DNA from: Paludisphaera soli | Lineage (GTDB): Bacteria; Planctomycetota; Planctomycetia; Isosphaerales; Isosphaeraceae | Direction: 5' to 3' | Assembly (NCBI RefSeq): GCF_011064595.1 | Contig: NZ_JAALJI010000002.1 | Location: forward strand, 539,028-603,027 | Length of the DNA: 64,000 nt | Shown here: positions 8,933-17,520 of the stretch, one piece after another | How the letters are laid out: each line of letters opens with the position of its first letter | Position numbering within the stretch: the stretch's first letter is position 1 | The notes under the pieces: generated by a model | What the model was told of the DNA's origin: nothing | Database searches by the model: none | What the model saw: only the letters and a program-made list of their open reading frames with translations | Translations under genes and position numbers: made by a program

Positions 8933-11737
8933 ATGAACATCAACGACATCCCCAAGCAGTACGATCCCAAGGACGCCCAGGACCGCTGGTACCAGATCTG
9001 GCTGGAGCGAGGGTACTTCCACGCCGACCCGGCGGGCGAGAAGCCGCCCTACTGCATCGTCATCCCGCCGCCGAACGTGACCGGGGCGCTCCACCTCGGC
9101 CACGCGCTCAACAACACGCTGCAAGACGTGCTCATCCGCTGGCGGCGGATGCAGGGCTACGACTGCCTCTGGATGCCCGGCACCGACCACGCCGGCATCG
9201 CCACCCAGGCGGTCGTCGAGCGCCGGCTGCTGGAGGAGCAGAAGCTCACCCGCCACGACGTCGGCCGCGAGGCGCTCGTCGAGAAGATCTGGGCCTGGAA
9301 GGACGAGTACGAGAAGCGGATTTTGGGCCAGCTCCGCCTGATGGGCTGCTCGTGCGACTGGGAGCGCACCCGGTTCACGCTCGACGAGGTCTGCTCGCGG
9401 GCCGTCCGCCGGACGTTCTTCAACCTGTTCCGGGCCGGCAAGATCTTCCGGGGCAAGCGGCTGGTCAACTGGGACGTCCAGCTCCGCACGGCCGTCGCCG
9501 ACGACGAGATCTACTACGAGGACAAGCCCGGCAAGCTCTGGACGATCAAGTACCCCGTCGCCGGGTCCGAGACGGGCGAGGCGCTCCACGTCGCCACGAC
9601 CCGCCCGGAGACCATGCTGGGCGACACGGCCGTCGCCGTCCACCCCGAGGACCCGCGCTACAAGCACCTCATCGGCCGCGAGCTGGAGCTGCCGCTGACG
9701 GGGCGTCGGATCCCGATCGTCGGCGACGCGATCCTCGTCGACCCCAAGTTCGGCACGGGCTGCGTGAAGGTCACCCCCGCGCACGACCCGAACGACTACC
9801 AGACGGGCCAGCGCCACGGCCTGCCGATGATCAACCTGCTGAACCCGGACGGCACCTACAACGAGAACGCCGGGCCGAAGTACGCCGGTCTCGACCGCGT
9901 GGTGGTCCGCAAGCGGGTCGTCGCCGACCTGGAAGCCGCCGGCCTGCTGGTCAAGGACGAGCCCTACAACGTCCGGCTCAACTACTCCGACCGCAGCAAG
10001 ACCCCCATCGAGCCCTACCTCTCGGACCAGTGGTTCGTCCGCATGGCCGACGACCCCGACGGCGCGCCCGGCTTCGCCCAGAAGGCGATCGACGCGGTGG
10101 CTTCCGGCGAGGTGAGGATCACCCCCGAGCGCTACGCCAAGAGCTACGCCGACTGGCTGGGCGAGAAGCGCGATTGGTGCATCAGCCGGCAGCTCTGGTG
10201 GGGCCACCGCATCCCCATCTGGTACTGCTCCACCTGCACGGCCGAGGACCTGGAGCTGGCTTTCGGCGGCCGATCCGACGTGGCCTGGACCGAGGCCGAG
10301 TCCGGCGGCTGGCTCGTGTGCGCCGAGCGCGACCTGCAAGCCGACGCCCTGCCCGGCCACGCGCTGACGCAGGACGCGGACGTGCTCGACACCTGGTTCA
10401 GCTCAGCCCTCTGGCCGCACTCGACCCTGGGCTGGCCCGAGGCGACGCCCGAGCTGGCGAAGTTCTACCCGACGAGCGTCCTCTCCACGGCGCGCGACAT
10501 CATCACGCTCTGGGTCGCCCGGATGGTGATCTTCGGCCAGTTCAACATGCGTCAGGTCCCCTTCCGCGACGTCTACATCCACCCCGTGATCCAGGACGGC
10601 CAGGGCAAGCGGATGTCCAAGTCGGCCGGCAACGGCGTGGACCCGGTCGACATCATCGAGATCTACGGGGCCGACGCCCTCCGCTACACCCTGGCCGCCG
10701 GCGCGACCGAGACGCAGGACCTGCGGATGCCCGTCGAGAAGCTCAAGCTCCCCGACGGCCGCGAGATCAACACGTCCGACCGCTTCGAGCAGGGCCGGAA
10801 CTTCGGCAACAAGATCTGGAACGTCGCCCGCCTGGTCATGATGAACCTGGAAGGCTACGAGCCCGCCCCGGTGGACGTCGCCGCGCTGCCAGTGGAGGAC
10901 CGCTGGATCCTCGCCGAGCTGGACGCGACGGTCGCCGCGACGACCGCCGACCTCGACGCCTTCCGGTTCGCCGAGGCCGCCAAGCGGCTCCGCGAATTCT
11001 CCTGGGGCGAGTTCTGCGACTGGTACGTCGAGTTCGTCAAGGGCCGGCTCCGCGACCCCGAGTCCCGGCCGGTCGCCCAGCGCACGGCGGCGGCGGTGCT
11101 CGACGCCCTCTGCCGGCTCCTGCACCCCTTCATGCCGTTCCTGACCGAGCAGATCTGGGCCCCGCTCGGCGAGCTGGCCCCCGTCCGCGGCGTCCCCCTC
11201 CCCTCCCCCGCCGAGCCGCACGCCTGCGTCGCCGCCTGGCCGGCGCCGAAGGGCCTGGAGGACGCCGAGGCCCGCGCCACGGTCGACCAGTGGAAGGAGA
11301 AGATCCAGGCGATCCGCAACCTGAGGGCCGAGCGGAACGTCCCCAAGGACGCCAAGATCGCCCCCCGGATCGTCGCCGAGGGAGCCGTCGCCGACCGGCT
11401 CCGCCTGGGCGAGGAGTTCATCAAGTCGCTGACGGGGGCCGGGTCCGTGGCCGTCGGCCCCGACCAGGCCCGGCCGGCCGACTCCGCCGTGGCCGTCCTA
11501 GCCGACGCCGAGGTCGTCCTGCCTCTGGAAGGGCTGATCGACAAGGAGGCCGAGCGGGCCAAGCTCGCCAAGAGCCTGGCCGACCTCGACAAGCAGATCA
11601 ACCCGCTCCGGGGCAAGCTCTCCAACGAGGGCTTCACCTCCCGCGCCCCGGCCGAGGTCGTGGCCTCCTCGCGGGCCAAGCTCGCCGAGCTGGAGGCCCA
11701 GCGGGCCTCGGTCGCGAGCCTGCTGGAAACCACCTGA
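8933..11737 (+). CDS. valS: Valyl-tRNA synthetase
   Basis: 934-residue class Ia aminoacyl-tRNA synthetase charging tRNA-Val. Present are the HIGH-type motif HLGHALN (about residue 53), the editing domain, the KMSKS-type motif KRMSKS at 559-564, the anticodon-binding domain and the C-terminal coiled-coil (about 870-934; EAERAKLAKSLADLDKQ) characteristic of ValRS. Length fits the family. I use ATG 8933, 10 bp after the Uma2 stop; an in-frame TTG at 8900 would add 11 residues and overlap Uma2. Neither has a strong ribosome-binding site, so translation may be coupled to Uma2. A 15-bp stem-loop follows at 11744. Confidence 0.97.
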   Translation: MNINDIPKQYDPKDAQDRWYQIWLERGYFHADPAGEKPPYCIVIPPPNVTGALHLGHALNNTLQDVLIRWRRMQGYDCLWMPGTDHAGIATQAVVERRLLEEQKLTRHDVGREALVEKIWAWKDEYEKRILGQLRLMGCSCDWERTRFTLDEVCSRAVRRTFFNLFRAGKIFRGKRLVNWDVQLRTAVADDEIYYEDKPGKLWTIKYPVAGSETGEALHVATTRPETMLGDTAVAVHPEDPRYKHLIGRELELPLTGRRIPIVGDAILVDPKFGTGCVKVTPAHDPNDYQTGQRHGLPMINLLNPDGTYNENAGPKYAGLDRVVVRKRVVADLEAAGLLVKDEPYNVRLNYSDRSKTPIEPYLSDQWFVRMADDPDGAPGFAQKAIDAVASGEVRITPERYAKSYADWLGEKRDWCISRQLWWGHRIPIWYCSTCTAEDLELAFGGRSDVAWTEAESGGWLVCAERDLQADALPGHALTQDADVLDTWFSSALWPHSTLGWPEATPELAKFYPTSVLSTARDIITLWVARMVIFGQFNMRQVPFRDVYIHPVIQDGQGKRMSKSAGNGVDPVDIIEIYGADALRYTLAAGATETQDLRMPVEKLKLPDGREINTSDRFEQGRNFGNKIWNVARLVMMNLEGYEPAPVDVAALPVEDRWILAELDATVAATTADLDAFRFAEAAKRLREFSWGEFCDWYVEFVKGRLRDPESRPVAQRTAAAVLDALCRLLHPFMPFLTEQIWAPLGELAPVRGVPLPSPAEPHACVAAWPAPKGLEDAEARATVDQWKEKIQAIRNLRAERNVPKDAKIAPRIVAEGAVADRLRLGEEFIKSLTGAGSVAVGPDQARPADSAVAVLADAEVVLPLEGLIDKEAERAKLAKSLADLDKQINPLRGKLSNEGFTSRAPAEVVASSRAKLAELEAQRASVASLLETT

Positions 11738-11743
11738 CGCGCG

Positions 11744-11778
11744 GGCCCCGCCGCGCGTTGACGACGCGCGGCGGGGCC
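11744..11778 (+). terminator. Strong stem-loop downstream of valS
   Basis: A perfect 15-bp inverted repeat (11744-11758 with 11764-11778, arm GGCCCCGCCGCGCGT) with a 5-nt loop begins 6 bp after the valS stop. It lacks a T-tract, as is common in very GC-rich genomes. It probably separates valS from the DUF151 gene, or acts as an RNA-stabilising 3' end. Confidence 0.7.
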
Positions 11779-11880
11779 GATACGATCAGATCAGCCCGCC
11801 GCGGACGTCGCCGCGGGGGGCGGGGGCCGGGACGCGACGGGACGTCGCGTCGGGCGAGGCGAGAGGAAAGGGTGGGTGCC

Positions 11881-12276
11881 GTGCCGGTCCAGATGGATCT
11901 CATGCGGATCATCATCAACGAGAACAGCGATCAGCATATCATCTTCCTCAAGGAAGTGGACGGCGAGCGCATGTTCCCGATCGTGATCGGCATCTTCGAG
12001 GCCACGAGCATCGACCGCCGGGTCAAGAACCAGCCGACCGTGCGCCCCCTGACGCACGACCTGCTGGCCAGCACGATCGAGTCCCTGGGGGGCGAGCTCC
12101 AGGACATCTACATCAGCGAGCTTCGCAACCACACCTACTTCGCCAAGCTTCGGATCCGCCACGAAGGCGAGACGATCGAGGTCGACTCCCGCCCGAGCGA
12201 CGCCATCGCCCTGGCCGTCGCGGTCGACGTCCCTATCTACGTCGCCGAGGACATCATCGACGAGGCCAGCCAGTAA
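11881..12276 (+). CDS. Bifunctional nuclease family protein (DUF151)
   Basis: 131-residue single-domain protein of the BFN/DUF151 family, whose plant founding member shows DNase and RNase activity; the bacterial role is unclear. Seen: the N-terminal strand with LMRIIINENSDQHIIFL, the MFPIVIGIFEATSI motif, the RPLTHDLL helix and the family C-terminal signature SRPSDAIALAVAVDVPIYVAE. GTG 11881 is preferred because GAGAGGAAAG lies about 8 bp upstream; an in-frame GTG at 11872 is too close to that site. It converges with a small membrane-protein gene, their 3' ends overlapping by 23 bp. Confidence 0.85.
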   Translation: MPVQMDLMRIIINENSDQHIIFLKEVDGERMFPIVIGIFEATSIDRRVKNQPTVRPLTHDLLASTIESLGGELQDIYISELRNHTYFAKLRIRHEGETIEVDSRPSDAIALAVAVDVPIYVAEDIIDEASQ

Positions 12277-12550
12277 GGCCCCCCCGCCGGCGGCCCCCGA
12301 ACGCGAGCCGTCGCAGCCGTCGAGCCGCCAGCCAGCCCAGCGACGCCAGGCAGCCGACGACCAGCCCGGACCTCAGCCAGGCCGCGACCGGGGCCGAGAG
12401 CGCGACCCCCGTCCCGACGGCGACGTAGGCGGCCAGGCAGGCCGGGCACTTCGGCAGGAGAGTCAGGACGGCCCCGGGGACGAGCCACCCAAGGACCTCC
12501 GCGAAGGTCCGTCGCGCCGGCCGTTCCCCGCAGCAGCGGCCCGCGCTCAA
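12254..12550 (-). CDS. Small cysteine-containing membrane protein
   Basis: 98-residue protein, unrecognised function. Two or three hydrophobic helices cover about residues 19-80. The first contains LLPKCPACLAAY, a CxxC motif inside a membrane helix similar to those seen in MerC-like or thiol-metal membrane proteins. The TTG start at 12548-12550 overlaps the stop of the DUF899 gene as TTGA, so it is the translationally coupled last gene of the ArsR-led operon. The last 23 bp overlap the end of the convergent DUF151 gene. Whether it moves or senses a metal is speculation. Confidence 0.6.
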   Translation of the reverse strand: MSAGRCCGERPARRTFAEVLGWLVPGAVLTLLPKCPACLAAYVAVGTGVALSAPVAAWLRSGLVVGCLASLGWLAARRLRRLAFGGRRRGGLTGWPRR

Positions 12551-13320
12551 CTTTCAGCCCCGTCCGCGCCCCGTGTTGGCCGGTACAGGCTCATGCCGTC
12601 GACGAACCCGTCGAAGCCGTAGCGGTCATGGTGCCGCACCCAGTCCATCAGGTTGCGGTGCGGCCCGTTCTCGTCCCGGCCCTTGGGCGTCAGATCCAGG
12701 TAGAAGTAGGCCCCGATCGAACCCTCCCCGCCCCTCGCGTAGCAGGAGTAGGTGTGGAAGACGTCGCCGGCCGCGTCTTTCGCGAACACGCTGATCCCGG
12801 ACAGGTCCTCGATCGGAACCGGGGTGGTGCGGTAGTTGTACAACGGCTCGCCGCTCGCCAGGTCCTCCTTGGTGAACGACGCGCCGTAGTCGTAGTTGAA
12901 GGTGCTCCCGGCCGACGAGACCCACTTCGCCGTCCAGCCCATGCGGCGGTTGAAGGCCTGGATCTTGGCCAGCGGCGCCCGCGAGACCCGGACGAAGCTC
13001 ACGTCGTGGTTCGCCAGGTGGACGAGCGAGCCCTCGACGTGATCGGCCTGGAACGAGCAGCCGACGCACCCCTCCTCCCACTCCGGGCTGAACATGAAAT
13101 GCTGGACGACGAGCTGGCTCCTCCCGGCGAACAGGTCCCCGAGCGATCCCCGGCCGTCCGGCCCGTCGAACACATACGGCGTCTCCACCCTGACCCAGGG
13201 GAGTTCGCGACGCCTTCGGCCCAGCTCGTCGGAGAGCCGCGTCAGCTCCTTCTCCCTCCTCAGCAGCTCCATGCGAGCGGCGAGCCATTCCTCGCGCGAA
13301 GCGACGGCGTGATCGGCCAT
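12547..13320 (-). CDS. DUF899 thioredoxin-like family protein
   Basis: 257-residue cytoplasmic protein of the DUF899 family, which has a thioredoxin-like fold. Seen: an N-terminal EEWLAARMELLRREKELTR helix, the LFAGRSQLVVQHFMF strand, the cysteine region EEGCVGCSFQAD (CxxC, about 85-88), the RVSRAPLAKIQAF helix, and the C-terminal LDLTPKGRDE and MDWVRHHDRY motifs characteristic of the family. No enzymatic function is proven; it is often annotated as a dithiol-disulfide isomerase. The ATG at 13318-13320 has GGGAG upstream. It follows DinB by 74 bp and precedes the small membrane protein with start-stop overlap. Confidence 0.85.
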   Translation of the reverse strand: MADHAVASREEWLAARMELLRREKELTRLSDELGRRRRELPWVRVETPYVFDGPDGRGSLGDLFAGRSQLVVQHFMFSPEWEEGCVGCSFQADHVEGSLVHLANHDVSFVRVSRAPLAKIQAFNRRMGWTAKWVSSAGSTFNYDYGASFTKEDLASGEPLYNYRTTPVPIEDLSGISVFAKDAAGDVFHTYSCYARGGEGSIGAYFYLDLTPKGRDENGPHRNLMDWVRHHDRYGFDGFVDGMSLYRPTRGADGAES

Positions 13321-13394
13321 GATCTTCTCCCAGAGGATCGCGGATCGGACGGGAAAGTAGGGACGAAGACGGCCCGCGTCCCTCAAAGGGCGGT

Positions 13395-13889
13395 TCAGAC
13401 GAACGGTTCCTTGCCCGCGGTGCGGCGGGCGTCGGCGACTTGGCCGAGGTGGAACATCTGGTGCAGGGCGATCAGGTGGAAGGTCCTCCCGATCGTCTTC
13501 ATCTCATTCTCGAAGCCGGCGGGGATCGACCGGGGCTCGCGGCCCAGGCCCTCCTCGCCGATCTCTTCGAGCCGCGCGAGGTTCTTCGCCCGCAGGTCGC
13601 GATAGGTCGCCAGCACCTCGTCGAACGGCGGATACGAGGCGGCGTCGTCGGACGGCCGCGAGCCGGTGCCGAACAGCGGCCACCAGTGCTGGACGGGGTT
13701 CGGCTCGCCGAAGACGACGTGCGGCACCATCCCCTCGACCACGGCCAGGTGGCCGACGACCCACAGGGGGTGGTTGCCGCCGTTCGGGGTCGGCCGGGTC
13801 AGGGGCGCGTCGCGAAGGTCCCCGACGAGCCGTGTCGTCGACTCGTCGACCAGGCCGAGCGCCCAGCGGATCTGCTCGATTGCGGACAT
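13395..13889 (-). CDS. DinB-family protein
   Basis: 164-residue four-helix-bundle protein of the DinB/YfiT superfamily, whose members are metal-binding and often act in thiol transfer or stress responses. The conserved metal-ligand histidines are visible as HPLWVVGHLAV (about residues 40-50) and IALHQMFHLGQ (near 143-153). ATG 13887-13889 overlaps the stop of the upstream SRPBCC gene in a TGATG arrangement, indicating translational coupling. Gene order ArsR-SRPBCC-DinB is recurrent in planctomycetes. The substrate is unknown. Confidence 0.85.
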   Translation of the reverse strand: MSAIEQIRWALGLVDESTTRLVGDLRDAPLTRPTPNGGNHPLWVVGHLAVVEGMVPHVVFGEPNPVQHWWPLFGTGSRPSDDAASYPPFDEVLATYRDLRAKNLARLEEIGEEGLGREPRSIPAGFENEMKTIGRTFHLIALHQMFHLGQVADARRTAGKEPFV

Positions 13890-14368
13890 CACCGCGCCCC
13901 CTTTCGCTCGCCCATCAGGCGTGCGGCGATGACGGCGATCCGAGGGAGGCAGTAGTCCCAGCCGGTCCCCATGTCCTCGCGCATCCCCTCGGGGAACGGC
14001 CCCATCGACCGATGGCTGAACAGCAGGCGCGTTCGATCGCCCTCGGCGACCAGGCGATACTGGACGTGGTTGATCGCCGGGAACGACATGAACATCGGCC
14101 CGGTCAGTTCCAGGAGCGCCGGCGGCTTGATGACCTGCACGTGCCCCCAGAGATGCCCGGAGTCCTCGCCCAGGTCGCGAAACCAGCGACCCCCCGGGCG
14201 CGGCTCGACCACCATGGGGAACGGCTTGCCCCCCGGCATCTCCCCCCCCGGGCCGATCTCTTCGAGGATCGCCTCGAACGCGATCTCGATCGGCGCGGCG
14301 ATCTCGACCTCCCGAGTGATGGTGACGGTCTGGACGTCCATCGCGACATCAGTCATCGACATGCTCAT
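13889..14368 (-). CDS. SRPBCC/AHSA1-type START-domain protein
   Basis: 159-residue protein with the SRPBCC hydrophobic-ligand fold: ITREVEIAAPIEIAFEAIL opens the domain (about residues 16-34), followed by the PGGRWFRDLG turn, VQVIKPPALLELTGP and a C-terminal helix GTGWDYCLPRIAVIAARL. Members bind small hydrophobic ligands or act like Aha1. It overlaps the ArsR gene upstream (ATGA) and DinB downstream, so all three are probably made at a fixed ratio. ArsR-SRPBCC pairs commonly form a self-contained regulatory unit, but the ligand here is unknown. Confidence 0.85.
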   Translation of the reverse strand: MSMSMTDVAMDVQTVTITREVEIAAPIEIAFEAILEEIGPGGEMPGGKPFPMVVEPRPGGRWFRDLGEDSGHLWGHVQVIKPPALLELTGPMFMSFPAINHVQYRLVAEGDRTRLLFSHRSMGPFPEGMREDMGTGWDYCLPRIAVIAARLMGERKGAR

Positions 14369-14730
14369 TCCCCCTTATCGGTCCCTTCGGGCTCAGCGGC
14401 CCGCTCCCGGGCCAGGCGCTCGGCGCGATCCTTGATCCGGTCGATCTGGTGATCCCAGAACGGTTCGAAAGTCTTCACCCAGTCGTGGATCGCCTTCAGG
14501 CGTTCGGCGTTCAGCGTATAAAGCCGCCGCCGGCCCTCGTCGCGGACGCGGACGAGCCCCACCTCCCGCAAGACCCGAAGGTGCTTGGAGACCTGCGGCT
14601 GCCCCAGCCCGAGCGCGTCGACCAGGTCGTTCACCGGCCTCTCGCCCCGAGCCAGGAGATCGAGGATCTGTCGCCGTCGCGGCTCCGCGACCGCGTTGAA
14701 TGCGTCCGACGTCGTGGGTGATCGTGCCAT
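14365..14730 (-). CDS. ArsR/SmtB-family transcriptional regulator
   Basis: 121-residue winged-helix repressor heading the operon. The recognition segment LGLGQPQVSKHLRVLREVGLV (about residues 41-61) and the wing VRDEGRRRLYTLN are typical. The ELxCxxC metal site of ArsR/SmtB sensors is absent, so this belongs to the non-metal group linked to SRPBCC proteins. Its stop overlaps the SRPBCC start. A dyad at 14741-14758 just upstream of its start is a plausible autoregulatory operator. Confidence 0.9.
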   Translation of the reverse strand: MARSPTTSDAFNAVAEPRRRQILDLLARGERPVNDLVDALGLGQPQVSKHLRVLREVGLVRVRDEGRRRLYTLNAERLKAIHDWVKTFEPFWDHQIDRIKDRAERLARERAAEPEGTDKGE

Positions 14731-14740
14731 GCCGAGATCG

Positions 14741-14758
14741 TATACCCTAATGGGAATA
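14741..14758 (-). promoter_or_regulatory. Candidate ArsR operator
   Basis: TATACCC-TAAT-GGGAATA is a 7-4-7 dyad with one mismatch lying 11 bp upstream of the ArsR start codon, in an AT-rich island. Position and symmetry fit an autoregulatory operator overlapping the promoter; binding is inferred. Confidence 0.45.
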
Positions 14759-14982
14759 TTTCAAGCGGAGTTCCGGGGAATATCCCGAAGCCCCTCCCAA
14801 GCCTGGAGAAGCGTCTTGCCCTCGGCGCCGCCCCGAGCGTCTCGCCGGAAGATCACGCCGGCCGCCCCCCTGGTTCTTCCACGGGGCGACGGCCGACGGG
14901 CGAGGAGAGGCCTGGTCCGGGCGGTTTTTCCGCCCCGTCCAGGTGACGCAACGCCCACGATTTGCTAGTCTCGACGAAGTCG

Positions 14983-15069
14983 GGAGGGGTGCCAGAGTGG
15001 TCGATTGGGACGGTCTTGAAAACCGTAGAAGGGTCACACCTTCCGTGGGTTCGAATCCCACCCCCTCCG
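14983..15069 (+). tRNA. tRNA-Ser (anticodon TGA)
   Basis: 87-nt class II tRNA. The acceptor stem GGAGGGG pairs with CCCCTCC at 15062-15068 and G is the discriminator. The anticodon loop CTTGAAA gives TGA, reading UCA. A long variable arm and the T-arm GTGGG-TTCGAAT-CCCAC are present. CCA is not encoded. Confidence 0.95.
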
Positions 15070-15096
15070 CTTCCGACAGGCCTTCGACCCCCGCCC

Positions 15097-15181
15097 GCCG
15101 GCGTGGCGGAACGGCAGACGCTGGGGACTTAAAATCCTCTGGGCGGGAACGCCCGTGTGGGTTCGAATCCCACCGCCGGCA
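15097..15181 (+). tRNA. tRNA-Leu (anticodon TAA)
   Basis: 85-nt class II tRNA. The acceptor GCCGGCG pairs with CGCCGGC at 15174-15180, with A as discriminator. The anticodon loop CTTAAAA gives TAA, reading UUA. The variable arm contains GGGCGGGAACGCCC and the T-arm is GTGGG-TTCGAAT-CCCAC. It lies 27 bp after tRNA-Ser. An integrase gene starts 97 bp further on, so the 3' end of this tRNA is the likely attachment site. Confidence 0.95.
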
Positions 15182-15277
15182 TTAGAGTTACGCCAAATCC
15201 CAGCAACGGATTATGCCTGGCTTGCTGCAATTTCGCTGCACTCGCTTGGGTGACGGGGACGTGGCGTTGGAGGGCCG

Positions 15278-16603
15278 ATGGCTTCGCTGCAAGAACGCGA
15301 CGGACGCTGGCAGTGCCAGTTCCTCTATCGGGGCAAGCGTCGCACCTTCGCCCTCGGCCGCGTCACCGAGGCCGAGGCGAAGGCCAAGGCCGACCAGGTC
15401 GACTACCTGCTGATGCGGGTGGGCCAGGGGCTGATCGCCCTGCCGCCCGGCGTCGACGTCGTGGCCTTCGTCAAGCACGACGGCTCCGTCCCGAAGGCGG
15501 ATCACGCCCCGCCGGAACGTGACGAGCCGACGCTGGCCGACCTGCGCGACCGGTACCTGGAGACCCACGGCAATGGCACGCTCGAGGCTAACACGCTGCG
15601 GGGCGTCCGGCGGCACTTCAAGCACCTGACCTCGGCCCTCGGAGAACGGTTCCCCATCCGCAAACTGACCCTGCTCGAGCTGCAAGGCTACGTCGACCGG
15701 CGATCGAAGGCGAAAGGGAGGCGGGGCCAACCGCTCAACCCCGCCACGATCAAGAAGGAGATCGTGACGCTCCGCACCGCCTGGAACTGGGGCGTCCGTA
15801 TGAAAATCGTTTCGGGCCGCTACCCCTACGAAGGCCTGCGGTATCCCAAGACGGACGAGAAGCCGCCGTTCCAGAACCGCGATGAGATCCTTCGCCAGCT
15901 ACCCGGCCTGTCTGCCGCAAAGGCCGACGAGCTGTGGGAATCGCTCTACCTCACGCTGCCCGAGATCGAACGCCTGCTGGCTTACGTCGAATCGCACGCC
16001 GCCCATCTCTGGATCCACCCGCTGGTCGCCGCCGCCGCCCACACCGGGGCGAGGAAGGGCGAGTTGCTCAAGATGCGGGTCGGCGACGTGGATCTCGTCG
16101 CCGGCACGATCAGCATCCAGGAGCGGAAACGCGCCCACGGACGTCGGACGACCCGGCGTGTGCCGCTGTCGACCGCGCTGGCCGCGATCCTGAGGGGCTG
16201 GCTGGCCGTCCATCCCGGCGGCACGCAGCTCTTCGCCCATGCCGAGGAGGTTCGGGGGAGCAAGAAACGCAGCCCAACCACCGGGCACTTGTGGAAGGAC
16301 CGGCCGGGCCCGATGGGTGAGCGGCTGGCGGGCGTCCGGGGAAGGGAGAGGCCCGGCATCCTGCCGCTGACCGAGTTCGAGGTGCACCACCACGTCAAGC
16401 GGACGCTGAAGGGCTCGGAATGGGAGGTGGTCCGGGGGCTGCACTGCCTGCGGCACAGCTTCATCTCGGCTATGGCGTCGAAGGGTGTAGACCAGCGGAT
16501 CATCGACGAGGTGGTCGGCCATCAATCGGAGGAGCAGCGGCGGAGGTATAGACACCTGTATCCAGCGACGATCAGGGAGGCGGTCAGGGGGGTGTTCGGT
16601 TGA
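15278..16603 (+). CDS. Tyrosine recombinase / integrase
   Basis: 441-residue site-specific recombinase. An N-terminal arm-type region with the strand pattern of arm-binding domains (WQCQFLYRGKRRTFALG) is followed by a SAM-like core-binding domain (about 85-190) and the catalytic domain. Catalytic residues seen are Arg259 (HTGARKGELL), His389 and Arg392 (LHCLRHSF), His415 (VVGHQ) and nucleophile Tyr424, nine residues after His415. GGAGG precedes ATG 15278. Its position just past tRNA-Leu is typical of integrases of genomic islands that recombine into tRNA 3' ends. The catalytic set is complete, so it may be active. Confidence 0.92.
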   Translation: MASLQERDGRWQCQFLYRGKRRTFALGRVTEAEAKAKADQVDYLLMRVGQGLIALPPGVDVVAFVKHDGSVPKADHAPPERDEPTLADLRDRYLETHGNGTLEANTLRGVRRHFKHLTSALGERFPIRKLTLLELQGYVDRRSKAKGRRGQPLNPATIKKEIVTLRTAWNWGVRMKIVSGRYPYEGLRYPKTDEKPPFQNRDEILRQLPGLSAAKADELWESLYLTLPEIERLLAYVESHAAHLWIHPLVAAAAHTGARKGELLKMRVGDVDLVAGTISIQERKRAHGRRTTRRVPLSTALAAILRGWLAVHPGGTQLFAHAEEVRGSKKRSPTTGHLWKDRPGPMGERLAGVRGRERPGILPLTEFEVHHHVKRTLKGSEWEVVRGLHCLRHSFISAMASKGVDQRIIDEVVGHQSEEQRRRYRHLYPATIREAVRGVFG

Positions 16604-17520
16604 CCGGTCCGAAGGGATTCACGGCTTCACGAACAGTCGAGCCGCTGCCGAGGGGGGCAACGGAGGGGCCCACCCCCCGCCCGGCAGGTGCCCGGTCGAC
16701 ACCTCGCAGCCCTGACGGCTCGACTAATCGGGACCGATCTCCTGGTGACGGCGCGTTCGGCACTCAGGCCACCTCGTCGGCCGCCCCGCAGCCGAGGGAC
16801 GCCGGGCCGCGGCTAGGCCCCGTCGGGCGAGGCACCGACCAGGTCGCGCCGATGCGTCCTCGTGGGCTGCACTTTCCTATACATCGCCGGCACTACGAAC
16901 ACGCCGACCCAAGCGGTGGAGTCGTTGGGAACCTACTTCAACGTCCGGCAGGCGTTGCGCCGGACGACACGCCGGATGTCGAGCGTGCGTGCTGGCCGGC
17001 TGCAAACTGGAACATCAGGCGTCATCTCGCCGAGTTTGTTGCCCAGCCAGTCAGGATCGCCGTTGCGGCCCGTGCTCCGGTCGTCCCCATGGCGGCTCGT
17101 CGCCAGGTCTCGGCCGGTAACGTGGAGTCCCCATGGGAACGCCACGCGGGCCTCTTCAGCTGCGCGACGACCTCTCGGCGAGCGGACGCGAGGACGTGAC
17201 GCTTGGCTTGATGCGCAGTCTCTCGAGCACGAGCACCTCGCCGGCTCCCAACACGGCCGCCATGAGCAGTCCCGACAAGATCAAGCGGCCTTCAGGTCAG
17301 GCCCACCTCACCCTATCTTCCCATCGGCCGCATGACGTGGAACATGCTTCGAAAAAGTGGCGAGCCTGCCGTAGGAAACAGGCCCCACCCAGCGTCGCCT
17401 GTCGACGCCGCGCGAGTCGACGCCTCCAAGCGTACGACGGCGCCGCCCCACTGAGCGGCCTCGCGGTCGAATTCGTCGGCTACGCTCCCGGAGCCGCCTG
17501 AGGCCGACTTCATGAAGCGG
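16604..17520. other. Gene-poor stretch after the integrase
   Basis: 917 bp between the integrase and the excisionase-like gene. Open frames exist on both strands but none has a credible ribosome-binding site, family motif or consistent codon pattern. I see no repeat of the tRNA-Leu 3' end here. It may contain decayed element genes; nothing identifiable. Confidence 0.5.

Noticed and set aside
3631..8970. A 1779-codon open frame on the minus strand
   Set aside because: It lies antisense to the phytochrome, citramalate synthase and Uma2 genes, all with clear family motifs. Its translation is Gly/Arg/Pro/Asp/Val-rich without domains, a typical GC-bias shadow.
9352..11871. The upstream 800 or so codons of a long plus-strand frame ending at 12276
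   Set aside because: They are out of frame with valS and lack protein character; only the last 131 codons (DUF151 protein from 11881) are a real gene.
16933..17145. Minus-strand frame of 70 codons between the integrase and the Xis-like gene
   Set aside because: It has no ribosome-binding site, no recognisable motif and a codon pattern unlike that of real genes here.
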